A model generated the notes under the pieces. It ran no database searches, was not told the origin of the DNA, and was given only the letters and a program-made list of their open reading frames with translations. Source: Niveispirillum sp943370215 (GTDB taxonomy: Bacteria; Pseudomonadota; Alphaproteobacteria; Azospirillales; Azospirillaceae). Taken from it: DNA of 64,000 nucleotides. The position numbers were made by a program, and so were the translations under genes. Where the stretch lies: NCBI GenBank assembly GCA_943370215.1, contig CALRQC020000011.1, positions 1 to 64,000 on the forward strand, read 5' to 3'. Below, piece by piece: positions 1 to 7,298 of this stretch (position 1 is the first letter of the stretch; each line of letters begins with the position of its first letter).

Positions 1-474
1 ATCAACCAGATCCGCCTGAAGATCGGCGTCATGTTCGGTAATCCGGAAACGACGACGGGCGGCAACGCGCTGAAATTCTATGCCTCTGTCCGCCTGGATA
101 TCCGCCGCATCGGCGCCATCAAGGATCGGGAAACCGTCACCGGCAACCAGACCCGCGTGACGGTGGTGAAGAACAAGATGGCCCCGCCCTTCCGGGTGGT
201 CGAATTCGACATCATGTATGGCGAAGGCGTCTCCAAGGTGGGTGAGCTGCTGGATCTGGGCATCCAGGCCGGTGTAGTGGACAAGTCCGGTTCCTGGTTC
301 TCCTATGACGGGCAGCGCATTGGCCAGGGGCGTGAGAACGCCAAGACCTTCCTGCGCAACAACCCGGCCCTGGCTGACGGCATCGAACAGAAGATCCGTG
401 CCAATGCCGGCATCGTGGCAGGCGCCATGATGGGCACGCCGGAGAGTGATGGAGAAGCCTCCAGCCCGGAATAA
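1..474 (+). CDS. recA: Recombinase RecA, C-terminal part (5' end outside window)
   Basis: This is the last 157 codons of RecA, the DNA-strand exchange and LexA co-protease ATPase. The frame is open from the first base of the window, so the gene starts upstream. Visible family signatures are FGNPETTTGGNALKFYASVRLD (positions 31-96) and the segment RIGAIKDRE, followed by the C-terminal domain with GELLDLGIQAGVVDKSGSWF and SYDGQRIGQGRENAK. The protein ends in the short acidic tail typical of alphaproteobacterial RecA (ending ESDGEASSPE). The Walker motifs lie outside the window. A chain of hairpins follows about 50 bases downstream and may end transcription. Confidence 0.97.
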   Translation: MNQIRLKIGVMFGNPETTTGGNALKFYASVRLDIRRIGAIKDRETVTGNQTRVTVVKNKMAPPFRVVEFDIMYGEGVSKVGELLDLGIQAGVVDKSGSWFSYDGQRIGQGRENAKTFLRNNPALADGIEQKIRANAGIVAGAMMGTPESDGEASSPE

Positions 475-902
475 TCCTTTCGCTCGCACCGGATAGGTTT
501 TGCTGCCTCGCCGGGTTGTTGTTATACCAAGGGGCATGTCTCATGCCCCTTGGAGGCCAGCGACCGCTGGCCCGCGGGCTCGTGCCCGCGTAAGCCCGAG
601 CTGCCTTCGGCAGCGCCCGGCGATTGAGGGAGCGTGTAGATACTGGGCGGGGTTTTCATACGCTTGCGCCGCCGGCCCAACTGGGATAAAAGCAGCGTCA
701 GGAAGTTTTCTTCCAGCATCCAGAGCCGGACTTGGGTCCGGCGCCAACCTGCCTACCCGGGCAAGGTGGCGGCCTCTGACGGGGCGATGCGGCCGGTTCA
801 CCGGCAACGAAGCGGGCGGCGAATCCTTATCTCCACCCCCTTGGCTTGGCCCCGTCACGCCTGCCTCCTCTGGCCCTGTAGGCGCCATTTGTGGAGAGCC
901 TG
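475..902. other. Hairpin-rich intergenic region after recA
   Basis: No convincing gene is seen in these 428 bases. Open frames here lack a ribosome binding site and look like low-complexity translations. The stretch holds a run of perfect hairpins. They are CCAAGGGGCATG/CATGCCCCTTGG (527-538/542-553, loop TCT), GGCCAGCG/CGCTGGCC (555-562/565-572), CGCGGGC/GCCCGCG (573-579/584-590) and GCTGCC/GGCAGC (600-605/609-614). A later one is GCCGGAC/GTCCGGC (725-731/736-742). The first four are almost back to back. There is no clear U-run, so a Rho-independent terminator is not proven. A palindromic repeat element or mRNA 3'-end stabiliser is equally possible. Confidence 0.6.
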
Positions 903-1181
903 ATGTTCGTGACTGCCCCCCTGGCCCCTGCCCCGTTCCATCCTGGTGATGAATGGTTGCGCGACCTGATCGCCGCCCCCGGCGACCGGGTGGAACCTGT
1001 TGGCCCCACCGATGGCGACAGCGCCCTGTTCGTGGTGCTGCATCGCAGCCGGGGCCTCTGGACCCATGTCTATCGCGTACAGCGCCAGCCGGGACGCAGT
1101 GGTGGACTGGTCGCCCTGCTGCGGGTGCTGGAAGGCGATCAGATGGAGCAGGCAGTTCGCTGGGCGAACGGCGTGGCTTGA
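903..1181 (+). CDS. Small hypothetical protein (92 aa)
   Basis: I do not recognise this protein. It starts at ATG 903, preceded by GGAGAG at 892-897 with a 5-base spacer, which I prefer to the in-frame GTG at 891. The product is soluble, with no signal peptide or membrane segment. It has a proline-rich N-terminus (MFVTAPLAPAPFHPGDEW) and a mixed alpha/beta-looking remainder containing LFVVLHRSRGLWTHVYRV. It sits just upstream of the glycine riboswitch and reads in the same direction as sdaA. The stop is about 30 bases before the first aptamer, so read-through into the riboswitch is possible. Coding status rests on the start context and a GC-rich third codon position only. Confidence 0.5.
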   Translation: MFVTAPLAPAPFHPGDEWLRDLIAAPGDRVEPVGPTDGDSALFVVLHRSRGLWTHVYRVQRQPGRSGGLVALLRVLEGDQMEQAVRWANGVA

Positions 1182-1212
1182 CAGCAGCCCTGCATCAATG
1201 GAATGGATGATA

Positions 1213-1362
1213 CAAGACGAGGGAGAGACCGGCATTGCCGGCGCCGAAGGAGCAACCGCCCCGGAAACTCTCAGGCAAAAGGACCCGTCTGACATAACAT
1301 CTGGAAAGTGGCGCTTCGCGCGCCCGCCGAAGGGATAGCGATCTCAGGCAAACAGACAGAGC
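1213..1362 (+). promoter_or_regulatory. Tandem glycine riboswitch (two aptamers)
   Basis: Two consecutive glycine-aptamer signatures are visible. Aptamer 1 (about 1215-1290) has closing stem AGACG/CGTCT (1215-1219/1286-1290), then GGGAGAGACC, the core GCCGAAGGAGCAA and CTCTCAGGCAAAAGGAC. Aptamer 2 (about 1300-1362) has TCTGGAAAG, a GC-rich P3 arm, the core GCCGAAGGGATAGCG and TCTCAGGCAAACAGACAGAG. A linker of about 10 bases joins them. This is the classic cooperative tandem arrangement of the gcvT-type glycine riboswitch. The next gene is L-serine dehydratase, a known target class, because serine and glycine interconvert through serine hydroxymethyltransferase. Confidence 0.95.
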
Positions 1363-1409
1363 GGGCACAACCGGGCGGCTGGCAAGGCCGCCACCCAAGG
1401 AGTGCCCGC
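1361..1409 (+). promoter_or_regulatory. Putative expression platform of the glycine riboswitch (SD-masking stem)
   Basis: Directly after aptamer 2, GCGGGCAC (1361-1368) can pair perfectly with GTGCCCGC (1402-1409). That stem encloses an inner stem GGCGGC/GCCGCC (1374-1379/1387-1392). The Shine-Dalgarno sequence AAGGAG (1397-1402) lies at the foot of the outer stem, so the structure would hinder ribosome binding. GCGGGC (1361-1366) can alternatively pair with GCCCGC (1322-1327) inside aptamer 2, giving two mutually exclusive folds. This suggests translational control. The direction (glycine ON) is inferred from the family, not seen. Confidence 0.6.
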
Positions 1410-1413
1410 CATC

Positions 1414-2793
1414 GTGACCGAAGCAGCCCCCCCGCTGTTCCCCTCTCTCTCGGTAACCGATCTGTTCACCATCGGCATCGGCCCGTCCAGTTCCCACACG
1501 GTGGGGCCCATGCGGGCGGGGGCGGCCTTTGCCGCCATGGCCACCGCCCACGGCCAGCCGCATACGGTCACCTGCGACCTGTATGGTTCCCTGGCGCTGA
1601 CCGGCAAAGGCCATGCCACCGACCATGCCATACTGCTGGGCCTGTCCGGCTGGCTGCCGGACAGGATAGACCCCAATGCGGTACCCGAACTCATCGCCGG
1701 CATTGCGCGGGACCAGTCACTGCCGCTGGGCGGGGGCGCGGCAGTGCATTTTGTGGAAGCAGAGCATCTGCGCTTCCGCATGGGGGAGTTCCTGCCCTTC
1801 CACGCCAATGCCATGCGTTTCATCGCGCATTACCCGGACGGACGGCGGTTGGAGCAGGTTTTCTATTCTGTAGGCGGCGGGGCCATTCGCATGGAAGGGG
1901 CCGATGCCGGTGACCGGCCCAATGTAACCTTGCCGCATCCCTTCAGCTCCGGCGCGGAACTGCTGGCCATCGGGGAACAACAGGCCCTGTCCATCGCCGA
2001 TATTGTCTGGGCCAATGAGGAGGCTTTCCGCAGCCGGGCGGAAACGGTGGAGTTTGTCGACAAGGTGCGCCAGGCCATGCTGGATTGTATCGAGCGCGGC
2101 TGCCGGCAGGATGGCATCCTGCCCGGCGGGCTGAAGGTGCGCCGCCGCGCCCGCGCCCTGCAACAGACCCTGATGGCCAGTATGCCGCGCATCGAGCCAT
2201 CCCATGTCTTCGAATGGGTCAGCCTTTATGCGCTGAGCGTGAACGAGGAAAATGCCGCCGGCGGCCGGGTTGTGACCGCCCCCACCAATGGGGCCGCCGG
2301 CATCCTGCCGGCTGTGTTGAAATATTACGAAACCTTCGTTTCCGGGGCCAACCGGGCCGGATCGCGCACCTTGTTGATGACGGCGGCGGCCATCGGCTTC
2401 CTTTATAAAATCCGCGCCTCGATCTCGGCCGCCGAAATGGGGTGTCAGGGGGAGGTCGGTGTCGCCTGTTCCATGGCCGCCGCCGGGCTGACCGCAGCCC
2501 TGGGCGGCAATAACCAGCAGATCGAAAATGCCGCCGAGATCGGCATGGAGCATAATCTGGGCCTGACCTGCGACCCGATCGGCGGGCTGGTGCAGGTGCC
2601 TTGCATCGAACGCAACACCATGGGGGCGGTGAAGGCGATCAACGCCGCCTATCTGGCCCTGCGCGGTGATGGCAGCCACATCGTCTCCCTGGACGCGGTG
2701 ATTGAAACCATGCGCCAGACCGGGGTGGAGATGAGCTCCAAATATAAGGAAACCAGCCTGGGCGGGCTGGCCGTCAACGTCGTCGGCTGCTGA
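1414..2793 (+). CDS. sdaA: L-serine ammonia-lyase (iron-sulfur-dependent, single chain)
   Basis: This enzyme deaminates L-serine to pyruvate and ammonia using a [4Fe-4S] cluster. The single-chain form is complete at 459 residues. The N-terminal beta domain has the signature FTIGIGPSSSHTVGPMRAG. The catalytic alpha domain carries APTNGAAGILPAVLKYY and the cysteine-bearing stretches EMGCQGEVGVACSMAAAG and GLTCDPIGGLVQVPCIERN. I prefer GTG 1414 as the start because AAGGAG (1397-1402) is 11 bases upstream. The in-frame GTG at 1402 overlaps that Shine-Dalgarno and is unlikely to be used. The gene stands alone behind a tandem glycine riboswitch, so serine breakdown is probably tied to glycine level. 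Confidence 0.96.
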   Translation: MTEAAPPLFPSLSVTDLFTIGIGPSSSHTVGPMRAGAAFAAMATAHGQPHTVTCDLYGSLALTGKGHATDHAILLGLSGWLPDRIDPNAVPELIAGIARDQSLPLGGGAAVHFVEAEHLRFRMGEFLPFHANAMRFIAHYPDGRRLEQVFYSVGGGAIRMEGADAGDRPNVTLPHPFSSGAELLAIGEQQALSIADIVWANEEAFRSRAETVEFVDKVRQAMLDCIERGCRQDGILPGGLKVRRRARALQQTLMASMPRIEPSHVFEWVSLYALSVNEENAAGGRVVTAPTNGAAGILPAVLKYYETFVSGANRAGSRTLLMTAAAIGFLYKIRASISAAEMGCQGEVGVACSMAAAGLTAALGGNNQQIENAAEIGMEHNLGLTCDPIGGLVQVPCIERNTMGAVKAINAAYLALRGDGSHIVSLDAVIETMRQTGVEMSSKYKETSLGGLAVNVVGC

Positions 2794-2833
2794 ATATTGA
2801 ACCGTTTCCGGTGACACCGGGATGGTTCTGCCC

Positions 2834-2860
2834 CATGGGGTGAAGGCCCTTCACCCCATG
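2834..2860. terminator. 27-base palindrome between convergent genes
   Basis: CATGGGGTGAAGG (2834-2846) and CCTTCACCCCATG (2848-2860) form perfect 13-base arms around one base. The palindrome lies between the sdaA stop and the convergent CitE-like gene and includes the latter's stop codon (2851-2853). It could act as a bidirectional terminator, but neither side carries a clear U-run. Confidence 0.5.
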
Positions 2861-3810
2861 ACCAGCCGCAGATCGGGGGCGGGCCTGCCCCCCTCCTCGC
2901 AAAGCGGCGTTCCATCTGAAATGCCATAGAGGCTGGCGCGTTCCAGGATCGTCAGCGCCGCCTTGCGGTGTGTAGCCGGCTCGCACATGGCGCCATGCAT
3001 CTTGAAGACGGCCGGGGCATCGGGCCGCAATATCCGGGTCGCCATCTCCAGTTCATCGGCTTCTACGGCATACAAACCTTCGATGATGGGAATCTGGCAG
3101 GGATGGATTGCCGTTTTGCCGAATAGCCCATGATCCAGATCCTGCCTGACTTCACGCGCCAGCACATCCGGCCGGTCAATCACCTCACAAACCGGGGCCG
3201 TCAGATTAAAACCGTGCGGTTTAAAGGTGGAAGCCAACATGGCGATGGTGTGCCCGATCGCCGTTTCATAGATCGTCCGGCTTGGTGAGCGACGAACCCC
3301 CAGAAGATTGAACAGATCATTGCCGCCGATGCGCAAGGCGAGGATGCGCGGGCCGATAGCGGCCTCCGACATGACCTCGCGCAGGCGCCGCATCTCGGCC
3401 GCATCGAACACCTCCGCCGTCTCCAGCGTCGGCATGATGACAAAGGGACTGTCATGACCCGATATTTGCGCCAGATAGCTGCCCAGATTGGTGGCGGTGA
3501 TCTTCGGCAGCACGAATCCATCGATCCTGCTGACACCACGCATCTGCAGCACCCGCCCCATGACATGCGGGTTGCGCACCCGGATAAAGCGGAGCAAGCC
3601 GGGCGTGCCCCTCATCGCCGGCAGGGCCTGCTCAAGGTTTGCCAGGGCATGACCGACATCATCCGTCGATACCGCATCCTCGGTACAGAAGATGACGGAG
3701 CGGATTGTTCCCAACTTCTCGCGGTTGGCAATCTCAACCAGATCATCGCGGGTTGCCGGGACATAAAGGGAGGCACCAAGGCGGAGATGACGATTATCCT
3801 GGATTTCCAC
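2851..3810 (-). CDS. CitE-like HpcH/HpaI aldolase/citrate lyase family protein
   Basis: The protein is a TIM-barrel carbon-carbon lyase of the HpcH/HpaI (CitE) family. Visible family elements are LGASLYVPATRDDL near the start, SVIFCTEDAV (the usual metal-site Glu-Asp strand), IRVRNPHV, GFVLPKI, VIMPTLET, LRIGGNDLFNLLGV and GKTAIHPCQIPII. GTG 3810 has a good AGAAGGA ribosome site 8 bases upstream. An in-frame TTG at 3876 would overlap the preceding stop and add 22 residues, so the start is uncertain. It is the last gene of a four-gene operon with two phosphoribosyltransferase-like proteins and a HAD phosphatase. In Ter-type stress clusters the same family is predicted to act in making a nucleoside-like metabolite. 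The substrate is unknown. Confidence 0.85.
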   Translation of the reverse strand: MEIQDNRHLRLGASLYVPATRDDLVEIANREKLGTIRSVIFCTEDAVSTDDVGHALANLEQALPAMRGTPGLLRFIRVRNPHVMGRVLQMRGVSRIDGFVLPKITATNLGSYLAQISGHDSPFVIMPTLETAEVFDAAEMRRLREVMSEAAIGPRILALRIGGNDLFNLLGVRRSPSRTIYETAIGHTIAMLASTFKPHGFNLTAPVCEVIDRPDVLAREVRQDLDHGLFGKTAIHPCQIPIIEGLYAVEADELEMATRILRPDAPAVFKMHGAMCEPATHRKAALTILERASLYGISDGTPLCEEGGRPAPDLRLVMG

Positions 3811-3872
3811 TATGGGCGTCCTTCTCTGTTCAGTCTGACCGGGAACGGGGATTTCGTTGCGAACGGGGGTGA

Positions 3873-4970
3873 TCAACCCTCGCCCAGCGTCTTGATGACG
3901 GCAGCAGCCCGATAAGGGGGGGGCAATGTCGGGTCCACAATCACGGGTACACCGCGATCACGGGCCAGTTGCATCAGATGCGCCACATCGTATTGGTCGG
4001 GATCACGGACGATCAGGGTCTCCGGCACACGCCGCAACAGCGACCGGGTCGCCTCACCGATACCCGGCTTGATCCGGTTGCGATCGGCCACGTAGTGGCG
4101 CTCCATGCAGGATGTCACGAACCCGGCACAACCCGCGCGCCGGTCAGCCAGCGCAGCAGGGTCAGGGGCAGCGGGACCGCATTGCGGATTGGCCAGTGCC
4201 GCCAGCATGGCCCCCGTCACCTCATCCACAAAATGACGGGAGATATCGTGTTCTGCCAATTCCGCATAATAGACACAGGCATGGAAGTCAGCCGGGCCGA
4301 CATGCTCGGCATTCAGCACCGTGCGGCTGACAAGGCCGGAGACAACCGCGTTGAGCACGGAGGATGGGATCAGGTAATCCTCCGCGCTGGCTGACAGGCC
4401 CGCAACCCCGGCCAGATCGGCAATCACCGCCAGGGATGCATCCACGCGCGTGCAGCGCGTGGCGTTGTAACCGGCAATCCGGTGGTTGAGTTCCGCCGTG
4501 ATGGCGCCCTTTCCGGTCCAGCCATCCACGAACACGATTGAACGGTCGCCATGCGCTGCCACGATATGATCAAGGGCACGTTCGTCGATGCCGCGATCAC
4601 GGATGATGGAAACGGAGTAGTGAAAGGCGTCACGGCCCAGCGCCCGCAAAGCACGCAGCAGCAGCACACCGATCGGCGTCCCCGCACGCGCCAGACTGGT
4701 GATGGCGATAACACCTTCCTTGCGCGCCGATATCGCCTTGGCCAGGGCTGCAACGTCCCAGGCAAAACGGTCCCGGTTGCGCCGGAATGCAGCCCAGAAC
4801 AGGTCCATGTAAAGCGGGCCCGGCGCCCGTTCCGCACTCAGCATTTCAGAGTAATGGCGCAGCCCGGACTGGATCAGGCGTTCCTTGGCCTCAATCTCCG
4901 TCGGCGACATATCGACGACCTTCAATAAAAAGGTCACGTCCGCCGCGAGATAGCTTCCCGAAAAGCTCAT
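3873..4970 (-). CDS. StiP/PRTase_1 family phosphoribosyltransferase-like protein
   Basis: This 365-residue protein matches the family first annotated as cysteine protease StiP and later reclassified as a phosphoribosyltransferase (PRTase_1). Diagnostic stretches are GSYLAADVTFLLK near the N-terminus, KERLIQSGLRHYSEMLSAE, AITSLARAGTPIGVLL, and VFVDGWTGKGAI at about residues 146-157. The last resembles the PRPP-binding loop. No secretion signal is present, so it should act in the cytoplasm. Its start overlaps the HAD gene stop by 4 bases (ATGA), indicating translational coupling. In Ter-associated clusters this family is proposed to help build a ribosylated small molecule. The protease label is probably wrong. 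Confidence 0.88.
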   Translation of the reverse strand: MSFSGSYLAADVTFLLKVVDMSPTEIEAKERLIQSGLRHYSEMLSAERAPGPLYMDLFWAAFRRNRDRFAWDVAALAKAISARKEGVIAITSLARAGTPIGVLLLRALRALGRDAFHYSVSIIRDRGIDERALDHIVAAHGDRSIVFVDGWTGKGAITAELNHRIAGYNATRCTRVDASLAVIADLAGVAGLSASAEDYLIPSSVLNAVVSGLVSRTVLNAEHVGPADFHACVYYAELAEHDISRHFVDEVTGAMLAALANPQCGPAAPDPAALADRRAGCAGFVTSCMERHYVADRNRIKPGIGEATRSLLRRVPETLIVRDPDQYDVAHLMQLARDRGVPVIVDPTLPPPYRAAAVIKTLGEG

Positions 4971-5710
4971 TGCGCGTACCCTTTCAAGGCATCGAATATC
5001 TGCGAATGCGCCGTCGGCGTGATCGCATAGTCACAAAGAGCCATGAAGGGCAGATCGGTGAAACTATCCCCGACCCCCAATGTCAGGGTGGCATCCGGGC
5101 CGAGATGCTCCAGATACCAGCGCACGGCGTTGGCCTTGCCCAGGAAACCGGGCATGGCGGCCAGATTGTTGCCGTTCAGATGCAGATACCAGCCATCGGG
5201 CAAGCCGCGCCCCAGTTCATCGGCCACACCGGCCAGACAATCCTGCTGATGGCTATTATGTTTGATGGAAACATAAAGGCCGAGCCCGGCATCGCTTACA
5301 ATCGAATGACGCACATCCGCCCCCAAGGCGGCGGCGATGCGGGCCACATCGGCAACCACCCCTTCCAACGCCGGACGCTCCCGCCGGGCGCCTGCCGAAA
5401 TCAGGGAATGCCAGCGCGGCTCCGGCTGTCCGTCAGGGCCGATCAGCAAGCCGCCAAAAGAACAGATGGCATGGCTATAGGGAACGTCGAGCACAACCCG
5501 CCGCAAGGCGGCCTCGTTGCGGCCCGTGGTCGGCACCACGACCGCACCATTACCCAATATCTGGGACATGAAGCGCGCCTGCCGCACACTCTGAAAGGAA
5601 AGCGGTGCCCCCTGGCGGTCCACCGCAGCAACCCGCTGGCGATCGGGCCCGGCCTTCCGATCGCTGTTGAACAGCGTATCGTCGAGATCAACGAAGACAT
5701 AGACGGTCAT
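4967..5710 (-). CDS. HAD-family phosphatase of the StiP/PRTase module
   Basis: This is a 247-residue haloacid-dehalogenase-like hydrolase. Motif I is VFVDLDDTLFNSD near the N-terminus and the C-terminal acidic motif is LGVGDSFTDLPFM. A Cof-type cap region lies between them, as in sugar-phosphate and nucleotide phosphatases. It is translationally coupled to the StiP-like gene downstream (4-base overlap) and starts 9 bases after the PRTase_2 gene, so all are one operon. A role removing phosphate from a ribosylated intermediate is inferred from context. Nothing in the sequence fixes the substrate. Confidence 0.88.
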   Translation of the reverse strand: MTVYVFVDLDDTLFNSDRKAGPDRQRVAAVDRQGAPLSFQSVRQARFMSQILGNGAVVVPTTGRNEAALRRVVLDVPYSHAICSFGGLLIGPDGQPEPRWHSLISAGARRERPALEGVVADVARIAAALGADVRHSIVSDAGLGLYVSIKHNSHQQDCLAGVADELGRGLPDGWYLHLNGNNLAAMPGFLGKANAVRWYLEHLGPDATLTLGVGDSFTDLPFMALCDYAITPTAHSQIFDALKGYAQ

Positions 5711-5719
5711 GCGCGCCCC

Positions 5720-6859
5720 TCAGCAACACAGAATTTCGGCGGAGAGTGCTGCCACGAGTTGCGGATCAGCCAGATGGGCCGGCGTTTCCAGGCACAGCAA
5801 AACCCGGTCATAACCACGGTCGAGAGCGTTGTAGAGATAGTTGGGAATGCCATCGCCATAATTGTCCTGAAAACTCAGGACATTCTCGATGGCATTGCCA
5901 GGCATGATGGGGGACCGTGTTGTCGCCTGACACCAGGTCAGCACTCCCCGTGCTTCCAGCGCCTCTGCCAGCCGGAAGGGTGCCCAGACAAATTCACCAC
6001 TGCCAAGGACCAGCACCTTCTGACCGGCCGTCAGATCGATCCGGTCAGCCAGCAGTGACGGGGTACAAGGGTCACGACGAATGCCAAAACGGCCATAATT
6101 GGCCGTCAACATCGCGGACCGGGAGCGCCCGTCGCCCTCCACGTCTGGCATCAGAACCGCTGCGGCATCGGGATTGCGCTCAAAACGGTACTCCCCCTCC
6201 AGGATCGATACCAGATCGGCGGGTTTACCCGCTCGGGCAGCCACGGCAGCCCGGGCGCGGCCACCGCTCCAATCCGTCAGGACAACGCAGACGACATGCT
6301 CAATAAAGGGACAAAACCCCTGGGCAGCATGGATGAAGTTGCTGAAGGTTTTGCCGGTACTTGCCTCATCATCCACCAGAACCAGCGTGCGTGCCTGCCG
6401 CATAAGGCTGGCATCGGCCGGATCGACCGGAACATGGACATGATGGCCGGTGGCGTGGCTATGTTCTTCCCGGAACATGAAAGCCGGTGGGGCATCAAAA
6501 GCGTAGCGCGTGGTATGCACGAACAATGCATCGTCACGGCCATTCCGGCGCACCCATTCGTCAAATACGCCCGTACCGATACATACCGCCGTCTCCGCCA
6601 TGCCGATGAACAGCACCGGGCCGGGTAGATCATCGGCAATACGGGCGGACAATCTACGATAGGTTTGCCGCATGACAGACGGCCTTACCGGAAGGTGCCG
6701 CCCCAAAACCTTGGAAACAAAAAGAAAACCGCGCTTGGGGTTCCGGCGCGCAGCAAAGCCGCAAAGCGCCTCCAGCGGTTCCTGTGACCGATGAACAGTA
6801 ACCTCCAGCTTGCCCGCTGGCAGAGAGATGGCATGAACTTCCGCATTCACGACAGACAT
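5720..6859 (-). CDS. PRTase_2-TRSP domain protein (phosphoribosyltransferase-like)
   Basis: The 379-residue product has an N-terminal phosphoribosyltransferase domain with the PRPP-loop motif TLVLVDDEASTGKT (about residues 158-171). A C-terminal region with GQKVLVLGSGEFVWAPFRLA and NYGDGIPNYLYNALDRGYDRV matches the TRSP domain that follows PRTase_2 in Ter-associated operons. ATG 6859 is chosen because AAAGG lies 5-6 bases upstream. Earlier in-frame starts reach into the AT-rich upstream DNA. It is the first gene of the four-gene minus-strand operon, so the promoter should lie in the AT-rich 6.86-7.2 kb region. The catalytic product is unknown. Confidence 0.87.
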   Translation of the reverse strand: MSVVNAEVHAISLPAGKLEVTVHRSQEPLEALCGFAARRNPKRGFLFVSKVLGRHLPVRPSVMRQTYRRLSARIADDLPGPVLFIGMAETAVCIGTGVFDEWVRRNGRDDALFVHTTRYAFDAPPAFMFREEHSHATGHHVHVPVDPADASLMRQARTLVLVDDEASTGKTFSNFIHAAQGFCPFIEHVVCVVLTDWSGGRARAAVAARAGKPADLVSILEGEYRFERNPDAAAVLMPDVEGDGRSRSAMLTANYGRFGIRRDPCTPSLLADRIDLTAGQKVLVLGSGEFVWAPFRLAEALEARGVLTWCQATTRSPIMPGNAIENVLSFQDNYGDGIPNYLYNALDRGYDRVLLCLETPAHLADPQLVAALSAEILCC

Positions 6860-7298
6860 GGACGCCTTTCCAGATGCGCTAGATACCTTAAGATCGCAGC
6901 CGGAATTCGATTCCTGAATGGATTTTTTTCTCCAAAAACATGAATTATTATTTGACAAAATACCTCATAAATAGTTGATTATGAGAATCTTCAAAAATAA
7001 ATCACATTAAATTAATGTTTTACAATTTTTTTTGAAAGTTTGCAGAATTGCAAAAAATCCCCTCAGTTCGAAATATGATTCATAATCTGAAAATGTAGAT
7101 TATATCCTTTCATTCGAAAAATGAGCGATATTATTTAATAATTGTTGTAGATAAATTAAGATAAAAATATTTTTTAATTCATATTACTACCATACTCACG
7201 CCAACCTGGCACCAGCACCGAATAAATTGAAAGGGTTGGCCGGATGCCGGACAATATGCAAAAATTCCGACCCGTCCCCACATGTCCGCCCGGGCTCC
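6860..7298. other. AT-rich divergent intergenic region
   Basis: No gene is seen here. From about 6940 to 7195 composition falls to 20-30% G+C (17 of 60 bases at 7021-7080, 12 of 60 at 7141-7200), while flanking genes exceed 60%. It contains a perfect 15-base palindrome ACATTA-AAT-TAATGT (7004-7018) and the inverted repeat ATAATCT/AGATTAT (7082-7088/7097-7103). Two copies of a TTCGAAAnATGA motif also occur (near 7068 and 7114). It must hold the promoters of the PRTase operon (minus) and the HAD gene (plus). I could not place either with confidence. Confidence 0.7.

Noticed and set aside
500..949. A 149-codon plus-strand frame after recA
   Set aside because: The translation is low-complexity Arg/Pro/Gly sequence running through five hairpins, and it ends inside the better-supported small gene at 903.
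3873..4970. Cysteine protease function implied by the name StiP
   Set aside because: No convincing Cys-His protease pair is visible, whereas a PRPP-loop-like motif is. The family has been reclassified as phosphoribosyltransferase-like.
4787..6058. A 423-codon plus-strand open frame opposite the PRTase and HAD genes
   Set aside because: No ribosome site or recognisable domain is present, and the minus-strand genes here have clear catalytic motifs and overlapping starts and stops.
6952..6980. TTGACA at 6952-6957 as a plus-strand promoter
   Set aside because: No acceptable -10 occurs 16-18 bases downstream. In DNA this AT-rich, single hexamer matches are expected by chance.
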